The notes under the pieces are model-generated. The model saw only the letters and a program-made list of their open reading frames with translations. It was not told the origin of the DNA and made no database searches. This document shows, piece by piece, positions 36,561 to 43,869 of a DNA stretch of 64,000 nt (the first letter of the stretch is position 1; each line of letters starts with the position of its first letter). The position numbers and the translations under genes were made by a program. The stretch is from Alphaproteobacteria bacterium (lineage in GTDB: Bacteria > Pseudomonadota > Alphaproteobacteria > SHVP01): assembly GCA_016869765.1 (NCBI GenBank), contig VGES01000009.1, positions 1 through 64,000 on the forward strand, in the 5' to 3' direction.

Positions 36561-37301
36561 ATGCGCAACACGCTCGGCTACCGCGCGACCATCGGCATTC
36601 TCGTGCCGGCGCGCAACACCACCGTCCAACCCGAGTCGGAGGACATGCGCCCGCTCGGCGTCACGAATCATGTCGCCCGCCTTGGCTTCAAGGGCATGAG
36701 TCGTGCCCCGTTGTCGTCGGACTTCAAGGTCAACCAGTACAGCCAGGACTATCACAGCGCGATCGATCTGGTGCGTTTGGCGGAACCTGACCTGATTCTG
36801 CTCGGCTATTCCCATGATTCCTTCATCGGGGGTGTTCGCGGCGGCGAGGCGTTGCAGGCGAAACTGACGGCCTATGCCGGTCGCCCGGTCGTTGTGCCCT
36901 CGCTCGCCTATCGGGCTGCCGTGCGAGCCCTGGACCTGAAGCGCGTGGCCATCCTCACCCCCTACGTGTCGGATGACGATCCGCTGGTGCGCGCGTTCTT
37001 CGAGGAATTGGGTTGTGTCGTCGTGCGCATCCGAGCACTGGAATTCAAGACCGCTCACGATATTGCGCAGATGCCCGAGGCGGTCATTCGTGACGGTTTG
37101 ACGGCGGTCGACGGGCGGGATGTGGATGCAATCCTCCAGGTCGGGACCAACCTGCCCACGGCCAGAATCGCCGCCGAGGCCGAGTTCTGGCTGCGTAAAC
37201 CGGTGCTCGCATGCAACACGGTCGACTACTGGCACGCGTTGCGCACCGCGGGAGTCAACGATCGCTCGCCCGCGTTCGGGACGCTGTTTTCTTCCCACTG
37301 A
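36561..37301 (+). CDS. Asp/Glu racemase-superfamily protein (maleate isomerase-like), Cys-less active site
   Basis: 246 residues. The N-terminal GYRATIGILVPARNTTVQPE matches maleate isomerase and arylmalonate decarboxylase relatives, as do VVPSLAYRAAVRALDLKRVAILTPY and KPVLACNTVDYWHALRTAGV. The two positions that carry catalytic cysteines in maleate isomerase read GYSHDSFIGG (His-Asp-Ser where Ala-Cys-Thr is usual) and QVGTNLPTA (Gly-Thr where Ala-Cys is usual). A two-Cys isomerase or racemase mechanism is therefore unlikely. A TATAAC lies 8-13 nt before the start, too close to serve as its -10 unless leaderless. Confidence 0.8.
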   Translation: MRNTLGYRATIGILVPARNTTVQPESEDMRPLGVTNHVARLGFKGMSRAPLSSDFKVNQYSQDYHSAIDLVRLAEPDLILLGYSHDSFIGGVRGGEALQAKLTAYAGRPVVVPSLAYRAAVRALDLKRVAILTPYVSDDDPLVRAFFEELGCVVVRIRALEFKTAHDIAQMPEAVIRDGLTAVDGRDVDAILQVGTNLPTARIAAEAEFWLRKPVLACNTVDYWHALRTAGVNDRSPAFGTLFSSH

Positions 37302-37336
37302 CCGGGTGGCGCTCCTTGAGGAGCGTCAATGCCCGG
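37302..37336 (+). terminator. Stem-loop after the racemase-like gene
   Basis: An inner stem CGCTCC-TTGA-GGAGCG (37310-37325) is enclosed by outer arms CCGGG (37302-37306) and CCCGG (37332-37336). No T tract follows, so it is either an unusual transcript end or a leader structure for the CBS gene at 37382. Confidence 0.4.
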
Positions 37337-37381
37337 AGGTTTGCCCGGCGTAGCATTTAAAGAGCAACGTCGGAGACACCC

Positions 37382-38068
37382 ATGCGTGCAAGTGACGTGA
37401 TGACGAGTCCGGTGGTCGTGGTCGGACCGGACGCCCGAATCGAGGACATAGCGGCCATCCTGCTGCGCCATTCGATCAGCGCCGTGCCGGTGGTCGACTC
37501 CTCCGACCGCCTGATCGGCATCGTGAGCGAGGGGGACCTCTACCGCCGCCCCGAGGCCGGGACGGGTCCACGCCGCTCCTGGTTGCAGGCGTTCGCCGAG
37601 CAGGAGGAACAGGCCCGCCTGTTCATCAAGACTCATGGTCATACCGCACGCGAGGTCATGACGACGCCGGTCGTTTCGGTCGCCGAGTCCGCTGACCTCG
37701 GCGAAGTGGCCGAACTGCTCGAGCGCCACCGCATCAAGCGCGTCCCTGTCGTGCGCGACGGCAAGGTGGTGGGGGTCGTGAGCCGTGCCAACATTCTGCA
37801 AGGCCTCGTGGCGAAACGTTACGTCCCGGGCGCTGGAAAGCCCACCGAAGGCGCGACTCGGGAACGCCTACTGGAGGCTTTGCGTGCGACCGATCTCGCG
37901 GCCGCGGCCCACATCAACGCGGTGATTCACGATTCGGTCGCGCACCTTTGGGGTCTGGTCCAGTCGCAAGTCGAAGCGGATGCGCTCCGCGTTGCGGCCG
38001 AAGGCGTTCCGGGCATTCGCCGCGTCGAGAGCCACATTGGTCTAATGCCGCGATCCTCCTTCCTCTGA
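37382..38068 (+). CDS. CBS-CBS-BON domain protein
   Basis: 228 residues. CBS domain 1 is about 1-58 (ASDVMTSPVVVVGPDARIED, GIVSEGDLYRR) and CBS domain 2 about 86-145 (AREVMTTPVVSVAESADLGE, GVVSRANIL). A helical insert (60-85) separates them, and a C-terminal BON domain (about 155-225) contains VIHDSVAHLWGLVQSQVEADAL. CBS pairs bind adenosine nucleotides and BON domains bind membranes or other BON proteins, so it is a plausible energy-state sensor at the membrane. It is followed by the convergent hemerythrin and host-attachment-family gene, a group often associated with stress or low oxygen. Confidence 0.9.
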   Translation: MRASDVMTSPVVVVGPDARIEDIAAILLRHSISAVPVVDSSDRLIGIVSEGDLYRRPEAGTGPRRSWLQAFAEQEEQARLFIKTHGHTAREVMTTPVVSVAESADLGEVAELLERHRIKRVPVVRDGKVVGVVSRANILQGLVAKRYVPGAGKPTEGATRERLLEALRATDLAAAAHINAVIHDSVAHLWGLVQSQVEADALRVAAEGVPGIRRVESHIGLMPRSSFL

Positions 38069-38085
38069 CGCCCGTTCGGCTTCGA

Positions 38086-38631
38086 TCAGACCACCGGCTC
38101 CGTGAGCAGCCGCCGCTGCAATGTCGCGAAGGCCGCCATCTCTTCGTCGGGAACCCGATCTGCGCCGGCGATTTCTCGCGCACTCACGGTCCAATCCTCG
38201 GCGAGGAGTCCTTGCGTGAAGGCCGGGAACAGGCGCTTCTCTTCTTTCGTGAGATGACGTCGATAACTCTCGACGAACGTCTTACCGCGATTGAGGAATT
38301 CGTCGCGCCCGATCTCGGCCTCGGCGAGCACCGCATCGACGGCTTCGCCGAATCGGGTGACATGCGCCCGCAGGCTATCGTGTTCGTCGAGGATGTCGCC
38401 CAAGGTTTCGATCTGATCCGGTCGTCGTCGCGCGAGGCGGCGGTAGAGGGCGCTTTCCAACGGGTGATGGACTCGGTCCGGATAGCCGCGGAAGTACTGC
38501 ATGGCTTCCCCGATCAAGTCCAGGTCCATCGGCTCATCGAGCGAGGCCGCAAAAATCTCGTGTTCGATCAGGTCCAAGAGCCGTTCGGTGGTTCGATGAT
38601 CCGCGATGAGGCGTTCGAGCAGTTCCGGCAT
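38086..38631 (-). CDS. Hemerythrin HHE domain protein
   Basis: 181 residues, entirely helical. Iron-ligand candidates are His12 in IADHRTTERLL, the HHPLESALYRRL motif (H-H-x2-E), H in DILDEHDSLRAHV and the SYRRHLTKEEKRLFPAF motif. Two HHE-type helices pairs would hold a di-iron centre used for O2 or NO binding or sensing. It is convergent with the CBS-BON gene (17-nt gap) and divergent from the host-attachment-family gene. Confidence 0.9.
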   Translation of the reverse strand: MPELLERLIADHRTTERLLDLIEHEIFAASLDEPMDLDLIGEAMQYFRGYPDRVHHPLESALYRRLARRRPDQIETLGDILDEHDSLRAHVTRFGEAVDAVLAEAEIGRDEFLNRGKTFVESYRRHLTKEEKRLFPAFTQGLLAEDWTVSAREIAGADRVPDEEMAAFATLQRRLLTEPVV

Positions 38632-38726
38632 GGCAGCCCTCCTGGATGTTACGGTACGAGGACCGGGCGAAGGGGTGCTTGACTCACGTCAATGGGCAAA
38701 ACGGAAGCCTGGAGGACCCTTGCTCC

Positions 38727-39263
38727 ATGGTCACAAAAGCAGCCGGTAACGGTGTTACGTGGGTGGTGGTCGCCGATGGCGCCGCCGCTTCGATCTTCCA
38801 GGCCGAGGGACGCGACTCGGCGATCACGGTCGTCAAGATCTTTGCCAAGGGCGATGGTGCCGAGCCCGTCAGCGAACTCGTGAGCGATCATCCAGGGCGG
38901 TCGTGGGGTGTCGGCGGTGGACGACACGCGATGGCGCCTCATACGGACCCGAAGCAGGTCGCCAAGGATGCCTTTTTGCGGGCGTTGGTCGCGTTCCTCC
39001 ACGACGCCGATCATCGCGGGGCCTTCGATGGCCTGGTCCTCGTGGCCTCGGCACGGCCGCTTGGTCGTTTGCGGGCGCTGCTGCCCGATCACATCGCCAG
39101 CAAACTCGTGGCTGAGGTACGCAAGAACCTCACCAAAGTGCCGGCCCATGCGCTGCGGGAAAACTCGCCTCCGAGGTCCGGCTCTAGTCGGTTCTGGCCG
39201 CCGGTGGTTCGGTGTCGGTCGGGATTCCGGCCACGTACCGGAACACGGCCACGGCCCGGTTGA
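38727..39263 (+). CDS. Host-attachment-family protein (odd C-terminus)
   Basis: 178 residues from ATG 38727, with GGAGG 11 bases upstream. WVVVADGAAASIFQAEG, GRHAMAPHTDPKQVAKDAFLRAL, LVLVASARPLGRLRALL and KLVAEVRKNLTKVPAHALREN match the Pfam family named for attachment to host cells, now found widely in free-living bacteria. The family normally ends close to the ALREN point. Here about 30 Arg/Pro/Gly-rich residues follow and run antisense into the next gene, which suggests loss of the native stop by a small indel near 39165-39185. Confidence 0.75.
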   Translation: MVTKAAGNGVTWVVVADGAAASIFQAEGRDSAITVVKIFAKGDGAEPVSELVSDHPGRSWGVGGGRHAMAPHTDPKQVAKDAFLRALVAFLHDADHRGAFDGLVLVASARPLGRLRALLPDHIASKLVAEVRKNLTKVPAHALRENSPPRSGSSRFWPPVVRCRSGFRPRTGTRPRPG

Positions 39264-39954
39264 CGTAGGACCCACGCCGTTCGGCCGGCAGCGGGATCAA
39301 CGCCGGACCGGTGCGCATCAGGCTGTAATAGCGCCAAGCGGTCGCGCCGTCCGGCTCGAAAGAATAGTGAAATCGATGCTGGCCGGGTTCCACCATCGGC
39401 AGCAGCATGGCGCGGATCGGCGTCACGTTCTCGATGTCGATCGTGTACCCAAAGGTGGATCGCGCGAGCCGGGCGCGGTAGACGACGCTTCCCGCGGGCG
39501 AGTTTTCGTCGAGCCAGAAGTGGAAGGTCGCGCCTTCGCCGAGTTCGGGTAGCGCGAAGTCCGGGCGTCGCGCAGAACGGTCAGGTCCTTCCAGAGCCGA
39601 GGCGTCATCGACCAGGCTGCGCCAACGCTGTCGGCTGATCGACCAATACTGGATGGTGCGGTAGCGCGACACGGCGGCCATTCGGGTCAGGGCGCCGGTG
39701 ATGCCCTCCGGGGCCTCGAAGCGACCCGATGTCTCGACCATCGCGGAGAACGCGCCGCGCGACCAACCCACGCAAGCAGGTGGAGTCCAATCGGGCAACT
39801 CGCCACCGAACCAAACGACGACCTCCGGCGCGGCTCCGAGACGTGGTGCGTTAGGTCGAGAAGCTCCCCCACACGGGGGCACGGGTCCTTCGGCCCCCAC
39901 TGCGGACCCAGGAAAACTTAGGAGTAGCAAAAGAAGAAGCGTGGCACGCGTCAT
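39184..39954 (-). CDS. Secreted conserved hypothetical (DUF6675-like)
   Basis: 256 residues. A signal peptide ends near AVGAEG (residue 21). The mature protein has two early cysteines (PPCGGAS, PPACVGW), a W-rich segment (EVVVWFGGELPDWTPPACVGWS), TIQYWSISRQRWRSLVDDASAL and a C-terminal AWRYYSLMRTGPALIPLPAERRGSYVNRAVAVFRYVAG. It resembles DUF6675 proteins as I remember them, but I am not certain. The function is unknown. The 3' end overlaps the host-attachment-family frame by 80 nt. Confidence 0.72.
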   Translation of the reverse strand: MTRATLLLLLLLSFPGSAVGAEGPVPPCGGASRPNAPRLGAAPEVVVWFGGELPDWTPPACVGWSRGAFSAMVETSGRFEAPEGITGALTRMAAVSRYRTIQYWSISRQRWRSLVDDASALEGPDRSARRPDFALPELGEGATFHFWLDENSPAGSVVYRARLARSTFGYTIDIENVTPIRAMLLPMVEPGQHRFHYSFEPDGATAWRYYSLMRTGPALIPLPAERRGSYVNRAVAVFRYVAGIPTDTEPPAARTD

Positions 39955-40036
39955 CGGGGAAAACCGGCGCGAAGGCGAAACGACCGGAGGCGCTCATGCT
40001 AGCATCTTCCCGGAGTCTGAACCTGGGGAGGCGATC

Positions 40037-41533
40037 ATGGCGACGGGGTGGGATGTCATCGTGTGTGGGGCTGGGACGGCTGGGATGCCGTGCGCCATTT
40101 TTGCTGCGCGTCGCGGTGCTCGAGTCCTCGTCCTCGAACAATCGGATCGGGTCGGCGGCACGCTGTACGTTTCGGGCGGCCAAATGGCGGCCGCGGGCAC
40201 GCGTCCGCAAAAGGCCCTCGGCATCCAGGACTCGCCCGATCGCCACTACGGCGAGGTGATGCGCATCTCCAAGAACGGCGCGCATGCCAAGCTGGCGCGC
40301 CTCGCGGTCGACGGCGCAGCCGACAGCCTGCACTGGTTGCTCGATAACGGGTTCCAGCTCACGCCCGGCCACCCGACGATCAGCTTTGGCCACGAGCCCT
40401 ATGAGGTGCCGCGAACCCATTGGGGGGTCGAGAACGGAATCTCGATCCTCAAGGCGATGAAGCCGGAATTCGATGCCGAGATCGCCAAAGGTCGGATCAC
40501 GATACGCTTCAAGACCGAGGTCGTCGGGCTTATGCAGGAGAAATCGGGTGGCGCCGTCAAAGGCGTCGTCGCTCGGACCGGCGATGGTCGGCGCGAGGAA
40601 ATCCCCGGCCAGAATGTCGTCCTGATGACGGGCGGGTACGGGCGGAACCGGCAGCTTTTCCCGCTGTTCTCGGGCGGCTATCCGCTCTATGGCGGCCTCG
40701 CCAACGAACAATCGCAGGGCACCGGGCTCACGCTCGGCCTGATGGCCGGCAGCGAATTGTGGGGAACCGATAGCTACATGCCGACGTTCGCGGGTATCAA
40801 CGACCCGCGCGAGCCGTGGCGCCAGATCATCGGGACCGTGACGACACCGCAGTTGCGTCAGCCTTGGGAGATCTTCGTCGGCCGCGACGGCAAGCGTTTC
40901 GTTCGCGAAGACGATCCAAGCGTTGATGCCCGCGAACACGCGCTGCTTTCGATGCCGCATCTGACGTTCTGGGCGGTCTATGACCAGGGAATCGCCAAGA
41001 GCGCGCCGCCATTCTTCGTCAATCTCAACCTGCTGGCGCTCGATGACTCGGGAAGCGGCAAGGTCGAGGGCGCGAGTAGCCAAGATATCGTCGATCGGTC
41101 GTACAACTCCGTCGACGGTTGGCACCGGGCCGACAGCATCGAGGCTCTGGGCAAGCTCGCCGGCATCGACCCGGCCGGATTGGCGGCCACCGTCGCGGCC
41201 TACAATCAATCCGTTCTGAGCAAGAAGGACGGGCTGGGCCGGACGCACCTGCCGATGGCGATTGCCAAGCCTCCGTTCTATGCCGTGCGTCACCACGGTG
41301 TCGCGGTCGTGAGCTTCGCCGGTCTCGCCGTAAGCGATCGCCTACAGGTGCTGCGTCGCGACGGGACGCCGATTCCCAACCTCTACGCGGCGGGCGAAGT
41401 TCTGGGCAAGAGCCTGCTGTCGGGCAAGTCTTTCGTCGGCGGCATGAGCGTGCTGCCCTCGATCACCTTCGCCCGACTGCTCGGTTCGCAAGTCCTGCAA
41501 TGGCAGGGCGCCCGATCGGCTGCCGCCGAGTAG
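40037..41533 (+). CDS. FAD-dependent dehydrogenase (FAD_binding_2 family)
   Basis: 498 residues from ATG 40037, preceded by GGGGAGG. The FAD motif VIVCGAGTAGMPCAIFAARRGA and second-half FAD segments (NVVLMTGGYGRNRQLFP, IPNLYAAGEVLG) place it with fumarate reductase, ketosteroid dehydrogenase and tricarballylate dehydrogenase relatives. No cytochrome or Fe-S partner gene is adjacent. The substrate is unknown. A relative with a frameshift is at 22368-23824. A bicupin gene follows after 44 nt and is probably in the same operon. ATGCTAGCAT at 39996-40005 may be its -10 region. Confidence 0.88.
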   Translation: MATGWDVIVCGAGTAGMPCAIFAARRGARVLVLEQSDRVGGTLYVSGGQMAAAGTRPQKALGIQDSPDRHYGEVMRISKNGAHAKLARLAVDGAADSLHWLLDNGFQLTPGHPTISFGHEPYEVPRTHWGVENGISILKAMKPEFDAEIAKGRITIRFKTEVVGLMQEKSGGAVKGVVARTGDGRREEIPGQNVVLMTGGYGRNRQLFPLFSGGYPLYGGLANEQSQGTGLTLGLMAGSELWGTDSYMPTFAGINDPREPWRQIIGTVTTPQLRQPWEIFVGRDGKRFVREDDPSVDAREHALLSMPHLTFWAVYDQGIAKSAPPFFVNLNLLALDDSGSGKVEGASSQDIVDRSYNSVDGWHRADSIEALGKLAGIDPAGLAATVAAYNQSVLSKKDGLGRTHLPMAIAKPPFYAVRHHGVAVVSFAGLAVSDRLQVLRRDGTPIPNLYAAGEVLGKSLLSGKSFVGGMSVLPSITFARLLGSQVLQWQGARSAAAE

Positions 41534-41577
41534 GTCCACGAGCGACGCGCGGCCGAGCGGCCGGGAAGGACCCCTCG

Positions 41578-42411
41578 ATGGCACGTCAGCACATCGATTT
41601 CGTTCAGACGCAGTTCCTGCCCTGGCAATCGGGATTGCCGGGCGGACAACGGCCGGAGTTGCGCGTCAAAGTCTTGAGCCGCGACGACCAGGACGGCAGT
41701 TGCAGCGTCATCGCGCGTTACCCGGCGGGTTGGGAGCGTGCTGAGCCCGAATCGTGCGAAGCCGACGAGGAATTCCTCGTGCTCAAGGGCGGTCTAACGA
41801 TCGATGACACGACCTACGGCGAACGCACGTACGCGTGTCTGCCCGCAGGCATGGCGCGCAACCGGGTGCGGGTGACAGAGGAAACCGTCGTCATCGCGTT
41901 CTTCAACTACGGACCGCCGGTTTTTCACGCTGGTTCGCCGCGCCCAAGCTCCTACGACGAGCGTAAGTTGGTGCGCTTCATCGATACGCGCAATCAAGCT
42001 TGGGTGGACGACGAGGCGCTGAACGGACGCTTCCTGTGGCTACGCCGCGACCCCAACACGGCGGACCTGAGCTACTTGCAAACGGCGCGGCCCGCGGTGG
42101 GAACGGGCGGGCAGGCCGAAACGCACCCGCACGCGCAGGAGATGTTCATGCTGTCGGGCGAACTGCACGGTGGCCGCGGCATCTATCGACCGGGGTCGTA
42201 TTTCTGGCGTCCCCAGGGCATCAAACACGGCCCGTTCGGATCGCTCACGGGGATCGTTCTGATCCACCGTTCGATCGGCGGACCGCTGCACTACGATCTT
42301 TGTCAACCCGACGAGCCGTGGCGGTGGAATCCACCGCATCGGCCGATCGTGCCGGACGACCTGCGGTCAATTGCGGGTCGCATCGGTCCGACGACGTCGC
42401 TGTTCGATTGA
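41578..42411 (+). CDS. Bicupin protein (DUF4437-like)
   Basis: 277 residues. Two cupin barrels are visible: the first around CEADEEFLVLKGGLTIDDTTYGERTYACLPAGM (about 60-92), the second around ETHPHAQEMFMLSGELHGGRGIYRPGSYFWRPQGIKHGPFG (about 182-221), the latter with the full His-x-His...Glu...His metal set. A metal-dependent dioxygenase, lyase or isomerase role is possible. It follows the flavoprotein gene, so the two may act on related substrates. Confidence 0.8.
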   Translation: MARQHIDFVQTQFLPWQSGLPGGQRPELRVKVLSRDDQDGSCSVIARYPAGWERAEPESCEADEEFLVLKGGLTIDDTTYGERTYACLPAGMARNRVRVTEETVVIAFFNYGPPVFHAGSPRPSSYDERKLVRFIDTRNQAWVDDEALNGRFLWLRRDPNTADLSYLQTARPAVGTGGQAETHPHAQEMFMLSGELHGGRGIYRPGSYFWRPQGIKHGPFGSLTGIVLIHRSIGGPLHYDLCQPDEPWRWNPPHRPIVPDDLRSIAGRIGPTTSLFD

Positions 42412-42445
42412 AAGGATGGCGGCGGTGCCGCCATCCCGAGCGTCT

Positions 42446-42988
42446 TCAATCGAGCTGGTAACGTGCCTCGATCGGCTTCAAATCGGCGAAGAACTGAGGA
42501 TGGCTGCGGATCGCCGCCTTCTGGAAGTCGTAGTTGACGAAAGGCGCAGGATCTAGGTCCTTGATCCGCCCGAGGCCGACAAGGAACGGGATCGCCTTGG
42601 ACTTCAGACCTTCGGCGAACGCCTTCGACAGCCGCGGGTCCATCGATTCGGCGTCTTTCTTGAGCGACACCTTCACGGCGTCGAGTTCGATTCCCTCGAC
42701 GTAACGCATGGTGATCTCCGCCGCTTCGTCGAGGTTCTTGCGCGTGTATTGCATGGCTTCGGCGTGCGCGGCCCAGAACTTTTCGACCAGCGCTTTCTTG
42801 TCTCCGATCACTTTCTTCGAGGTCACGAACAGGGGAACGTCGTAACACGAGGCGCAGGGGCCCGCCCCATGCAGGACGATCGATGATCCAGGCACCTGTG
42901 TTGTGGCCACGGACGGAAACGGTTCCCAGACGGCGATCGCGTCGACCGCGCCGGTCTTGAGTGAGGTGATCATCTGCGGCGGCGGGAG
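42446..42988 (-). pseudogene. NMT1/SsuA-type ABC substrate-binding protein, C-terminal half
   Basis: From LPPPQMITSLKTGAVDAIAVWEPF onward the minus strand encodes the C-terminal half of a nitrate/sulfonate/taurine-type periplasmic binding protein, ending in FFADLKPIEARYQLD. The N-terminal half and signal peptide are absent: upstream of about 42988 the same frame is merely antisense to a CRP-family fragment. No ABC ATPase or permease gene is nearby. The truncated 5' end abuts another truncated gene head to head, so this is a breakpoint product. Confidence 0.8.
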
Positions 42989-43324
42989 CCCGAGGTCGCA
43001 AGCGCCTACTGGACGAAGGCGAACGACCAACTCGTCGCGGCCCAAGAGCAGCTCTTGATCCTCGGGCGAATGAACGCCACCGAACGCGTGGCGACGTTCC
43101 TCAGCCATCTGCTCCAGAATGCGCCGGTTGATGACGTGATCCGCTTGCCGATGACTCGCAACGCCATCGCCGACTACCTCGGCCTGACCACCGAAACGGT
43201 CAGCCGAACGTTCACCCGACTGCGTCGGGAGGGTGTGGTTTGCCCGGTCAATACCCACGACGTTCAGGTCAAGAATGCCTCTCGCCTGCGTTCCTACGCC
43301 ACTGCCCAGGCGCTCGCTGCGTAA
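42989..43324 (+). pseudogene. CRP/FNR-family regulator, C-terminal fragment
   Basis: The plus strand reads PEVASAYWTKANDQLVAAQEQLLILGRMNATERVATFL, the dimerisation helix of a CRP/FNR protein, followed by a complete winged helix-turn-helix (RNAIADYLGLTTETVSRTFTRLRREGVV). The cyclic-nucleotide or Fe-S sensor half is missing; the frame upstream of 42989 is antisense to the binding-protein fragment and closes at 42962. An internal ATG at 43070 could still give an 84-residue HTH-only protein. Confidence 0.8.
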
Positions 43325-43352
43325 CCCCACGGCCGATCGTGGTGTGCGGGCC

Positions 43353-43796
43353 ATGATTAGCCGCTGGGCGGTGGCCGGGGTCGTGGATACAGCGACGGCT
43401 TTGAACCTGATTGCTGATGTTGGGAAATTGACTCCCACGCCGCCGACGTGGCTCGTCGGCGAGCGCGCCCTATCGGCTTGGGAGCAACTGCCCGACTTCC
43501 ATCAGAAGGTCCGCGTCGGTGTCCTCGACCAGGCCGACGTGTATGCCAACCCGGCCCCCTTTGCCACCTACCTCCGGCACCATGCGAAGTCGGGCCATGC
43601 GCCGATCGCCACGACGCTCGGTACGGTCTTCGACCTGCAACTCGGGACCGACTGTGACGGATTGTTGCGAAATGGCGTCTGTGTCCTCTGCCTGCCGGCG
43701 CCGGTGGGAAAGGTCGAACGTGAAGTCGGCTCAGCCCTGCTGCGTCAGCTCCCCGGTACGGTTCGTATCTACGACGTTCTCGAATCGGTCCACTGA
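43353..43796 (+). CDS. Hypothetical protein
   Basis: 147 residues, no signal peptide or membrane helix. MISRWAVAGVVDTATALNLIADVGKLTPTPPTWLVGERALSAWEQ at the N-terminus (quoted only to its first part in any search) is followed by a region with three cysteines (TDCDGLLRNGVCVLCLPAPVG, near residues 107-127). An earlier in-frame start at 43233 would overlap the CRP fragment. I do not recognise the family. It sits between the truncated CRP gene and the molybdenum hydroxylase. Confidence 0.45.
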   Translation: MISRWAVAGVVDTATALNLIADVGKLTPTPPTWLVGERALSAWEQLPDFHQKVRVGVLDQADVYANPAPFATYLRHHAKSGHAPIATTLGTVFDLQLGTDCDGLLRNGVCVLCLPAPVGKVEREVGSALLRQLPGTVRIYDVLESVH

Positions 43797-43869
43797 CCGC
43801 TGACGACGCGAGCTTGTGTCGAGCCTGCCGCCGGCTATCATCCGCCGACGCCGGGGGCAGGGGAAAATT

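Noticed and set aside
39698-40036. N-terminal extension of the flavoprotein gene
   Set aside because: It reads antisense to the DUF6675-like gene; the FAD motif and ribosome site place the start at 40037.
42989-43438. Upstream part of the minus-strand frame ending at 42446, as the N-terminus of the binding protein
   Set aside because: It has no signal peptide or family similarity and is exactly antisense to the CRP/FNR helix-turn-helix.
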